Below are positions 10,544 through 22,200 of a DNA stretch of 64,000 nt, in pieces. The notes below the pieces were generated by a model, which saw only the letters and a program-made list of their open reading frames with translations, ran no database searches and was not told the origin of the DNA. The stretch covers positions 6,314,909 through 6,378,908 of the forward strand of contig CM077823.1 in assembly GCA_039720395.1 (NCBI GenBank). The letters are read 5' to 3'. Origin of the DNA: Liquidambar formosana (taxonomy: Eukaryota; Streptophyta; Magnoliopsida; Saxifragales; Altingiaceae). The position numbers and the translations under genes are program-made. The stretch's first letter is position 1, and every line of letters begins with the position of its first letter.

Positions 10544-11350
10544 CTCATGGGTGTGTATTTATGAGTTCTTTTTCATTTTTCAAGGAATACTACATGAATC
10601 CCATCGTGGTCCAGCATACCATTGCCCAATGAATAGGAATTTGGATCCTCTATAGGTGCTTTTCTCTCCTTTTTTTTTTTTTTTTTTTTTTTGTAGGGAT
10701 TGTAAGCATTTCGTAGGGCGCTACTAGATTGTTTGGTTTGTAAATGAATAAAAAATATATAGAGTTGTTGGATTATCAAACTTTGTAAGACATAAAAACC
10801 CCTATAAGATCTCTACAAAAAAAAAAATTTATGGAGGAATTAATTCCAATAGAGAGAGGACTCTTCAAAGTCTCACATATAAAATTTTATTTATAAATAT
10901 CATGTGGTTTGATCACATGTGTCAATTTTGTTTTTTCAAATCATACAAAGTGATTGATTTTTTTATTTTATCTTGTCAATATTGACTGATGCATGTGGAC
11001 GTATTATAACATATTTTTGGCCAAATTTGTACAACTAAGACGAACTCAATATGGTAAAAATGTTGACACACAAAATTCAATTCTAAAATATCATATGGTA
11101 CAAAAGGTCAATTAAAATTTGATGTTTTCTCTCATCGAACAATGTGATTGATATTTTTTATTAATTTTGATTAGTGCATGTGAATATTATACTATAAAAC
11201 AATTTTTTGTTGAATAAATTCAATATCAATATGATAAAAAATGCTGACATGATACTTAATTACTTATCGATTATCATCATGAATTGTATTCCCAAAACAG
11301 ATCATGGAAACAGAGTTAGAGAGTGGCCTTGTAATTGTCAATTTGTCACT

Positions 11351-12180
11351 GGGCATGGCTATTTACACTACGTTTTATTCTGTACACACACATCATTTAA
11401 TGAAATTTTTTGTTATTATTCTATCATTGAATAAAATGACAGTTAAGGATAAAGTGATTTAAATAAAAACACAAATTGGCTTTACACATCGACCACACAT
11501 AACTATAATCATGAAAACTTCCTCACTCAAAATCATTTTCTACCTCCATTCATATATTCTCACTCTCTCACAAACCTTAACCACTAATCTATAATATCTC
11601 TTAATTCTTAACTGTGTTTTTACACTTTTTTTTTAACAATGGACAAGCAAATGATCAACTTAAATGCTTCTTAAATGCTTCTAGTAATGAAAAAATATGT
11701 TTTTTTTCATCAAAAGTTGTTGAGTTTTATTTGTAAATTGCATTTTTTTTAGGCCTAGTGTACCGAACAAATCTAAAATATTTAACCTGTTTCAACCAAA
11801 TATTTTAAAGTTGTTTAGGACATACCAACTACAATTTTTGTAATTGTTCAATCATAATGTACTAAGCAGATATAATATGTTCAACTCAAACGTACCGAAC
11901 TTTTTTTCCTATCAAGAGAAGTTGAGTTTCAATTCGCTTGTAAATCACAATTGGTTCTAATTTAATGTTGTTCGGGACATACCAATTAAATTTTTTGCAA
12001 TTATTTAGTCATAATGTATTAAACAAATACAATATGTTTAATTTAAATATACCAAACTTTCTAGGGTTAAGGTTAAAGTTAATTTAAGTACTTTACAAGT
12101 GTGTATAAAGTAAAAGTTTGATTTTTAAAATTAAAAAGTGTGTATATAAAACAAAAAACGTGATGTAAATAACCGTTTCC
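11351..12180 (+). mobile_element. Terminal-repeat element, copy 2, upstream of DXO1
   Basis: The left end GGGCATGGCTATTTACACTA pairs with the right end, whose inverse reads GGAAACGGTTATTTACATCA. Both are followed inward by ACGTTTT. The body repeats phrases on the theme AATACAATATGTTCA and ACATACCAACT, as does the copy at 45010. No ORF or clear target duplication is seen. Mutator-like is a possible class but not established. It ends 447 bp before the DXO1 start codon. Confidence 0.6.
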
Positions 12181-12626
12181 TAAACTTATTAATATTTTTA
12201 ATAATCAAATTTCAAATTATTTAAGATCTATTTGACAGTAGACTCATTCAACCTTGTCTATACAATAAATGAGTTAGCTCAAACTTATATTTTGAGCTTA
12301 TTAAATTTACTGAGCCCAACCCGAATGCACCCAAAATATAACTCAGCTTATGCGCTTAGCTCATCTACAAGACAACAACCCTATCCACGAGTCTGTTCAG
12401 AGTGAACTCGCCTTGATTCACTCTAGTATCCAGATCCAAACCGAGTCACCTCCCGAGTCATCTTTCACCCATCCAGAGACATACATGATACATCTACATA
12501 TGCATACACACATGGTCGAGCTCCAAGTACAGGGAGAGAGGGAGATTGATTGAAACCTAAGCAGCGAATAGAACAGAGAGAGAGAGAGAGAGAGGGGGGG
12601 AGGGGCTATTCCTCTGAGAAGAGAAC
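12181..12626 (+). promoter_or_regulatory. DXO1 upstream region and 5' leader
   Basis: The region goes from AT-rich to mixed composition. Just before the start codon is a purine-rich leader with (GA)n and a G run (about 12575-12605), a common 5'-UTR feature of plant housekeeping genes. Upstream ATGs occur, including one at 12350 that opens a 67-codon frame ending at 12553. Whether it lies inside the transcript is unknown. No clear TATA box was found. Confidence 0.4.
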
Positions 12627-15600
12627 ATGGATTTCTCAGAGCAAGACGTGGACATATTCGGAGAAGAGTTCGATCACGAAGGGGACCAAGACAAAGAAGA
12701 GAACCAAACCCACGAGTCTTCATCATCACCATCTTCTTCATCATCTTCGTCTTCATCTTCTTCGTCTTCTGCTTCGTCCAACGCCAGTGATCGAGGAGGG
12801 GAGAGCAGTAGTGCCGGCGGCAATAGCGGAAGTGGTAGTGGTAGCAGTAGCGGAGGAGAAGAGGAAGAGGAAGTTAACGGGGAAATAGAGAGCAAGGCTT
12901 ATTTTGGGCATGAAGACAAAGATCTATTTGGGTCAGATAATGAAGATTACTGCAAAACCCTTGCTTCTAGCCCTTATGCCATTCCCGGTAATTTCTGATT
13001 TAAATGCTTGGATCAGTGAGGATTAGGGCATAAAATTGAATTTTGGACCATGCCCGTTTGATTTCTCCCAATTTCTTCTTCTGGGTTCTCTCTGTCTGTC
13101 TGTCTGTCTGTCTGTCTTTCTCTCTCTCTCTCTTTTTACATATATAAGATCTTTTATGTGTGTGTGCATTTTTTTTTTATTTTAAAATTTAAATTAGTAT
13201 AATGTAAGCTTCAGTCAATGTTCAGGGTGATGAATTAGTACTGTTTTTAGGTTGAATCTTTGTTAGATTGTGTTTATATTGACGATTGAAATAATGTATG
13301 ATATTGCTAGAAGAATTTTCTGGAAGAGCAGGTGCTTGGGTTTCTATGCTGATTGTTTTGTTACAGCCTTTGGTGTAAATGTTGAGGGGGTGCTTGCTTG
13401 GAGTTGATTTTAAGTATCTAACGAGTATATTTTTATCATAGCATCACTGCTGCTAGAGTGCGGATTATAATGAAGAAGTTTTGCATTGAAATGAAATGGT
13501 CATTTCTATGCCGATAAAAAAAAAAGGGTCATTTGTTTTTAAACTTATGTGCAACCCGATTGCTTTAAACTTAGAGTGCGGTTTCTATGCTGATTGTTTT
13601 GTTACAGCCTTTGGTGTAAATGTTGAGGGGTGCTTGCTTGGAGTTGATTTTAAGTATCTAACGAGTATATTTTTATCATAGCACCACTGCTGCTAGAGTG
13701 CGGATTATAATGAAGAAGTTTTGCATTGAAATGAAATGGTCATTTGTATGCCGATAAAAAAAAAGGGTCATTTGTTTTTAAACTTATGTGCAACCCGATT
13801 GCTTTAATTCACTATTGCCAATTTATGAAATTAAAGATGTCAAAGAGGTGATCTTTTATGCATATTAGTGAGTTTGCTCTTGTTTGGTTGCAACATGCAG
13901 AATCTGTGCTATTCCTTTCATGTCCACAAGTTAAGTAAGACATGCTGTTCTTCATATCATAGTCAGTGTTAGGCATAGTATTTGATTTGTTGCTTAGTTC
14001 TGGCGTCTAAAACTGGTACTCAATATACAACCATGTTAGTTTTTGTGTCATCTAATGTGCAAAAGATATATATAACTTCAATTTATAATAGTTTCCGCTG
14101 CTATCAGTTTTCTTGAGAGGCTGCTGCAGAGTTACCTTCTTTTTTCCATTTGTTATTTATTTTTATTTTTTTTCATCTTTGTATCAAGTTACTTGGTAAG
14201 CTGGGCACTGTTTTGTCATTTCACTGTGTCTTAGTAGGGAAGTTTTCCATTTATGAATTTTATAGCCATTGAATTCTGGTTCAACTTTTTCAGCCTTTGT
14301 TTATGCATCTGGGATACATAGTACGAAATCTATCTTTTTCTCCATCCACACATGATAGGGAATCATGGCCATTGTTTTAAAAAGCTCTTTCGAGGCTCGC
14401 CTTGGGGCAAGGCTATTCAAAAACGTGTTAGGGCTTAAAAAATTAAGCAAGCCTTTCATTAGGCATACGCCTCACCAATCAAGGCATAGTCAAAGGTGCG
14501 CTTTTACGCCTTAGCACATCAGCCATACGCCTCATGAGACCTTCTGTTAAACCTTTTGTTTTAATTATTATTTATTTATTTATTTTTGTTTTTGTATTTG
14601 ACTGCATTAAATAAGTTTCAACCATTTTTAATTTATTTTTATACATTTTATATCAAACCATGTATATTAGTATAATTATGTTCAAGACTTTTTTTTACAT
14701 CTTTATATACAATTTTTGTATAACTTAATCCATCATGCAATATGAACCTTTATCTTTAAATAAATATACTATTATAATTTTAAATGTCCCAAAAATGCTT
14801 ATATACTCTTTTCAATCTTTGTGCTATTAATTAATTATCAAAATGCTACTAGTTTTTTTTTTTTTTTTTTTTTTTCTCTCTCTCTTTTTTAAAATGAAAA
14901 TTACTAATCGAAAGGCTTATGCCTTTTGCCTTGAGGCTTACGCCTCGCTTTGCAAGGAGTAGAATGCCTTGCCTAACGCTTTTGCCTTTAAAAACATTGA
15001 TTATGGCTACCAGACATTTCCATGGGTAATTGTGCAATAGTGTGGCAAAGAAATGATGCGTAGTTTAGCAGTTGAAATTTTTACTCTAGTCACAGTCAGT
15101 GATTTTGTGGTTCGTATCTTGTTTTTGGGGGAAGTTTTTCCCTTTAAGGTTTTTATTTTTTTTTCAAACATCATGGCATGTGATCAAAGTTTTATGTTTG
15201 AATCATCTAGATTTTTAAAGACGTTGGATTTAGAAATAAGGTTAAACAAGGTTGGATGGAGTATATCTGCAGTATAAAATGGTAACTACACAATGCAAAA
15301 AGGACTGGATGCTTAGACACACCAGAATGTTAGATTTGAGTGAGTGGATATACAGTTAGAGTGGTAAAATATTAATCCAAATACTGAAGCCATATAAATT
15401 AAGTGTATAGAGGGAATGAGCTATCCCTCATTACTGATGGATAGCTCATTCTCTCTCCCAGTTTTGCTGATCGGATATTTCAGATTTATTTTAGGGGATT
15501 CGGGGAGGGTGAGAAAGCAACTACACCTTGGAGATGTGTTATCATGGTGGTTTTTTGGGTTTTGTGGTTGGAAAGAAATGCAAGATTATTTGAAGATAAA

Positions 15601-16219
15601 GAGGAATCTTTGGTGGGATTGTGGGATCAGATTTTTTTTTTGGCTTCTTTTTGGGCGTTTTATTTCCAAGGCTTTTGTTGGAATTCCATTGTTTGTAATC
15701 AAATCTGATTGGAAGTCGGTTTGTATTTAGATTTTCTTTTGTTGTCTTTAGGTGGATTTCTTGTCCTCCTTTTTTTGTAAGTTTATTTCTCTTTTATTAA
15801 TATATATTTCTCTTTGTTGATAAAAAAAAAAGGGGGCTATCCATCATAACTAAATAAACTAAGGTGTACTTTGAAGTGTGATTCATTTGAATGGCAATTA
15901 CAATCTTCATTTATAACCCATATATTCGTTACACATCAAAGACTCAATGAAGATTGTAAGTCAAATAAAATTAATTAAAGGATGCTTTATTAAAACATTT
16001 GAGGTTGGCTTACAGCCAACCTGTCTAGACCAGAACTTTTGCCAAGTCATGGCCATTATGCCATTTCTTCTCCCTGAAACCATTTTATTTTATGGGTATG
16101 GTTTTACCATGTCATAGAAAGGTAGCTTACTTAAATATGCCTGAATTGGTTGCTCCGAATGATTAATCCTTCTTGATTCAGTCTTTTCTTTGAGGGCATT
16201 TTATGGTGCTGCAATGATG

Positions 16220-16266
<47 letters not shown>

Positions 16267-19200
16267 TACTTTTTTCCTACGACTTATCTAAAACTATTTG
16301 GCAGTCTTGCCTCCTACACGAGTTCCTAACAACCAGAATAGAGGGAATTTTGGGCGTGGCCGCTGGCAGCAAAATGATAGAGGAGCAGGTCTCCTTCCTC
16401 GACCTGGACCCTATCCTCAAAGGCAGAACTATGGATATGGTTCAAAGTTTAATAATCGTCGTGATGAACGATTTGTTTCTGAACTAAAGCTTTCAAAGAG
16501 TGAAGAGACATTGTCAAGAATATCTCCTAAATTTCAACAAGTAAGGAAGAATGTTTTTGTTTGTTTGTTTGTTTTCCATTTGGTGACCTGTTGAGTGCTC
16601 TCAAGGTTCTTCTATCAATGGCCTATGAGAAATGCCAGTAGGTCAGGTTTTCATTAATTCAGTACTTTACAGATCCCTCATGGATAGCCAACAAACTTAT
16701 CTATGGATATTCTATCTCTCCATTTGGGTTTTTATAGAAATTATTATAATGGTTAAAAAGAGAAGGAAACGAAAGAGGGGAAGAAAATAGATGTTGTCAG
16801 ATTGTGCAATCGGACAATTCAGTTTTGGGACTGGGCTTCTGTTTATCCTAATAGTACTCTAGTGGGTGTGACTGTAAAATATGTTTCCTACCACATTAGA
16901 TTTGTGCTTTGTTTGCTGGTTGTCTGTTGGTAAACCATCCTTGAGGATTGCTTGATAGGAACCATGTAGATTATCTATTTTCGATTACTTATTTTGGTAC
17001 TTTCACTAAATTTCATGTTATAGCCATGCGAACTAGCTTGCTATAGTTGTGTAGAAGGTGGAGATGTCTTCTTTGATGATCGCAACTTGGTAAGCCTTCT
17101 GGACCCTAGTCTCTCAAGAGATTTTTATTTTTATTTTTTCAGTAGGGTTGCTTAATCTGTGAAAATTAATACTGATTGTTAGCTCATTTTAACATTCTTC
17201 TTTCCGAAATTGTAGAGGCTTTTTAAGCGTCTTATTTCGGAAGATGTTGGAGCTGATCTAAATGAAGGTTTTGATTCTTTTATTGAGAAAAAAGGTATGC
17301 CTTATATCTGAAATATTGCAACAATGTTTATTATATATTCTATTTGGAAATTATTCCTGTAAAGATGTTTACTTGTTACAGCTTCATTTCTTTTGGGTTA
17401 TGTGTATGAGGGCTGATCTATGCAGGCTACTCTGTGTTTTATTTTCTAAACCAGAATTGGGCTCTCAGGGGTTTGGTGACCTTCTTGCTTGCATAAGAAA
17501 CAAAAATATTCCACTTCAAAATATTCATTTTGTGGTACGAAGTTTATTCTATCTTTAATGTGTCTTAGGATAACGCATTTTTTTGGTATTTTTTTTTTTA
17601 TTTAACATAAGTTCTTTTTATTTTTATTTTTTCCAGACTTTTCGCAACAACCTTAATAAGGTAATTTTCTCTCCCTCTTAGTGATGTTCAATGACAGCTC
17701 AAATTTTCTCATGTTTTTTAAGTGAATAATTCCATATTTTATCTTCTTCAACAAACTGTGAACAAGGTCAGTTTGACTAGTGGCTGTGTTTTCCATCATG
17801 GATCAGACACAATGATTGATCCAAACTGGTCCCTTTATGTGATTTTGAATGGCTGGTTTTTCAGAGTAATTGAGTTGTGTAAAGAAATTGTAGTAAACAA
17901 TTTTTTATTAGATATTTTTATCATGTATATACTATTTGGCCCGATTGCATCAGAATAATATTTTAAAAGTTTTTTCTGCGTTGATTAGATATTTTATCTG
18001 TCCGGTCACCCATGAGCCTTTTTGGCTCATGTTGTCTTTTCTGCAGATATTGGCTACTGCTTACATGAAGCATGAACCTTGGGAAATGGGGGTGCATAAA
18101 AGGAATGGGGTCGTCTATCTTGATGTTCATAAACTACCAGAAAGGCCACAGAGTGAGCTGGATCGTCGAAGGTACTAGACTTCTGATTATGGCTGCATAT
18201 ATTTGTGGTTTGAATGGAAATTGAAAGTTACCAATCCATTAAAATATAATAATAATAATAATAAAATGAGAAAAATTGAAAGCTAACAAAGATGCAGATA
18301 TCCGGTGTGATTTTTTTAATAGGATGTGGGAGTGAGGCTTGGTTGAATTGTTAATGTAGGACCTCTGTCTGCTTAAAAGTCAGCACTAAAATAGAGATTG
18401 GGTCACGGTTTTATGTGGGAAGGTTTTAAGGGAAATTAGGGCTTAGTTAAGAAGAGTTTTAGGTTTGTTGCAAATTGATTTTATTCTTAAAAGTGGTTTC
18501 AAAGAGGAGGAGAGAAGAATACAAGGATAAGAAGGAGACGAAATCTAGGCAGTAGGCAATCACACGTACCTAAGCAATCACACTTAGGACAGAAGGCAAT
18601 CACACCCTCTAACAAAAGCTTCAAAGCTGTAACATTGTCTATATTCTATCTTTTCTTAAAATAGGAATCTAATAAGACATAGTCCTAATCCATCAATTGT
18701 CTGTGGGAGAAACCTCACTGATTCATATTAGTGTTTGTTTCTGAAGAGTTGTGATATCTTGGCACAATTTGGGAGGCATATTGATATCAGTGGGGTCATT
18801 TAGGAGGCTTTATATTGGTTTATGAGATGGGATTCTCTCTTCTTGAAAGCCTGGGGGCGCTTTGGGGGCTCCCTTTTTTTTTTTGGGGCGGGGGGGGGGG
18901 GGGGGGGGGGGGGAGGGAAATAGAAAAAACCCATAAAATAGCTTTACGTTGCAACTTCTCAGTCAAATATAAACAGAAGATGGATTGCAAAGCAAAATGT
19001 TTTTGGGCGTCACCATCAAGGGAAGGGGGGAGTTTGGAAGGAAATACAATAGGAATGGTATGGTTGTTATGGCTGGAGAAGGTGGATAATGAGTAAATTA
19101 ATGCTATGAGGATGGTTTATGAGTGACATTATATGGGTTTTTTCAAGGAAGACGAGAAATAACACTTTATTGGGATTATAACAGAAAGAGGTTATGGTGG

Positions 19201-22200
19201 AAAATGGAGGAATATGCACATTAATAATAATTCCATACTGTTGGTCAAGTTTAGTTTGGGGTTTACAATCTCATATGTATTAAGAAAAAGGAATGATGTC
19301 TATGGTCAAAGTGAACCAGCTGGCTCAGTATTTCTGGCCACATGTAGCGTTGCTGGACCATCATTACCACACATATATGTATATATACTTTTTTATGGAT
19401 TTTATTTGAACAATGCCTTAATTGATATTTATGGTCTTTGGTTGTAATCATCATCATCATCATCATCATCATCAATATCCTTTGTAACTTCTTAATATAT
19501 CTCATTAAATTAGATGTTACTGGGGATATTGCTTTGAGAACCTTGCCACTGAAGATCCAAGAAGAGATGATGGGGAAGGGATTCATCATGTTGATGCCAA
19601 TGTTGAGTACTGTACTGTGATGAAAACTAAGTTAGGAGCTCACCGTATTTTGATGGGTGCTGAAATGGATTGCTGTGATTCAACAGACGATGGAAATAGG
19701 TTCTATGTGGAGTTAAAGACAAGCCGTGAGGTTGCCAATTTTCTCTATGATGCATTTTGTTTTGTTCTCTAGGTTGTCAATTTTTCAACCATTTCTGTAC
19801 TTGAACTACTATGATAACTTGTAAATATCTCTTCCATGTTGCACAGTTGGATTATCATACTGAGGAAAGATATGAGAGAGAGAAACTGCTCAAGTTTTGG
19901 GTATGTTTGGCTTTCAATCTGGGCTTCTTTTCATTCAATTTATATTTTCTATGTGCTGCTTTCATATATGACAATATTGGGTCTTCATGAGTATATGTTT
20001 CTAGGTTGATGTGATGTCGCATAGTCCATTTGTAGATGCTTTTTCATATTGTTGTATTATAAATTTATAACAAATTGGATTTTAATTGTTGCTAATATTT
20101 TTGTGAAAATAATTCCCTGGAGAATTGCCTTTCCTTTGCATATACCTTGCGCCCTTGTAGAAATAATGAAAAATCATTTATTTATTTATTTTATTTTTGG
20201 GTTTGGTTGTTGACATCTTTAAAAAAATTCAAGCCCTTTAAGTGCAGAGGATTTTAGAAGTTGCAAAAAAAATCCTTTTAAAGTCCCATGAAGAAACCCT
20301 TCGAAGCATGCATGTAGTTGATGACCCTAGTTTTCTATTACAAAGAACAATCAAAGTTCTCAAAAATCCTTTAGTTACGCTATTAACGTAGATCATGTGG
20401 AATGTAAAGACAGGCCACTCTCCAAATTTTTTCAATGATTAGAATTAGGGATTTAAACTCTCCAATGTTTTTAGTGGTCATCCATTGACTCTTGAAGCAT
20501 CCAAAACCTATGAAAGTAGAAAGCCCTAAGTCTTAAGGATCAAGCCACCTGACATTAGTGGATAACGAAAATTTTGTTTTGTTTTGTTTTGCTTTGCTTT
20601 GCTTTGTTTTTTTATGCATAAAGTAAGATTGTATTAAAATAAAAATGGATGAAGCCACTGTACACACGATGTATACTATATGGGAAAAAAAAGACAGAAA
20701 GAGACTCCAAAAAGTTAGAAAAAAATCTCAGTTTCCGAAATGTACTGAGCCAAACAAGAGAATCCATAGTTGGTAGATCAGATATAAACTTTAAATAGGC
20801 ACTTCTACATTGTAAAAATTCTCATGTTCCTTTCTGTCTAAAGTGCAAAAATGAAAAAAGCATCAGAAACCATCTCCTTGATAGAAAGTGCATTCTTGTT
20901 GTTTAACCTAGACCTCCAACTTTCCAACAACTGAAGTGTCATTGACGGCATAACCTAACTCACCCCAAAGCTAGCAAAACACAACACCCACAACTCTAAG
21001 GCGACCTTGCTGTAAAAAAGAAAGTGATCGGCTGGCTCTCTCCCCTCCTTACACATTGCACACCAATTAGGCAATACAAAATTTCTACAAGCTAAATTAT
21101 CAAGAGTCAAAACACTTACTCCAAGCTGCCGTCCATGTAAAAAAGGCTACTTTGGAAGGCATTGCCTTTAACCATATCAAAGTCAAAGGAAAATCAAGAA
21201 CCTCCCACCTTGATAAGCCATTAAAAAACGATTTTACTGGAAAAAAACCCCATTACCATTGCCTATCCCTTTTATTATTATTATTATTATTTATTATTTA
21301 TTTTTTATAATAATCTTCTGTCACTCTTGCTACTTCTATGATTCTATCAAATATGACTTTTCAAAAATAATAAAACTCCAATTTCCAATCATGAAAATTT
21401 CTAGTAAAAGCTACGTTCCAAAACAGCCCTTCCTCCTCCCAGACCAAATAATCCTTCACTCAAGCATTTCAATCCAAAGCAATTTCTAATAAGTCCACAA
21501 AAGACTCCTAGGTTCCATCTCACTGCCTTTGATTGTCCTTGATTGTTCTTTACACATGTTGTGTCTGTTGGGGATGAACCACTTCTCAAGAGAGAGTCAA
21601 GATTTTATCGATGACCTTTTGACAACACAAAAAAGTCACCTATGAGGGAGCAGCTGTAACCAAAACTTTCTTAATCAGAAATGGCCCATTTTCAGTTCCA
21701 CTTAAAGAATCAAAGAAAGACTTCATTGAAAGCACGCTACTTTGAGTTTACCGACTCCAAGGAATCTACATTTTGTTTATATGACTTAATCAAGTACAAT
21801 GAAGCCAATAAAGTCTCCACATTGGAAGTACAAAAAAATTAAGAACATTGGAAGTAAAAAAAAATTAAGGGGTCAAAAGAACATCCTCACTCCCTTCCCA
21901 TTCCACAGAATCAAGTGCACTTCCTTCATAAACTTTAATCCCCTTCATACTCCCTTTCCAGTATCCACACTCCCCCTGACTCCTCCTAACCTCCCTATAC
22001 CACCAGTTGAAATCCAACTCACCAAATTGAGCTTTGCTCATAAACAATTAATGACCAACTGCACTGCTCCGTTTTTTCCCCCTGTAGGAGTGGGTAGATT
22101 CCCAGTTTTTCAAGTGATATTTGAATTCCAATCTTAACCCACTCCTAAAGAATTATTTGTAAATTTTCTGATCTTTCTGCCACCAGACTGGAATAGGGAA

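Larger units (their letters stand above)
3143..11553 (+). repeat. 2.2-kb tandem duplication carrying the JAZ terminal exons, each copy later interrupted
   Basis: Copy 1 runs from about 3143 to 5745 and copy 2 from about 5746 to 11553. Removing the later insertions (LINE 5283-5639 from copy 1; Helitron-like 6689-9553 and hAT MITE 9868-10543 from copy 2) leaves units of about 2.24 and 2.26 kb, which agree. The internal junction shares ATATATTG/ATATATTC with both outer edges (near 3145, 5743 and 11551), so the breakpoint has roughly 7 bp of microhomology. Both copies hold the Jas exon, the last exon, a poly(A)-rich MITE and the left part of a terminal-repeat element that in copy 2 continues to 12180. 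Confidence 0.85.

Noticed and set aside
12350..12553. 67-codon ORF just upstream of DXO1 as a separate gene
   Set aside because: There is no family resemblance, and it overlaps the GA-rich leader. At most it is an upstream ORF.
12674..12895. Minus-strand and other-frame ORFs over DXO1 exon 1
   Set aside because: They are shadows of the serine- and glycine-rich exon 1. The spliced plus-strand product matches the DXO family and these do not.
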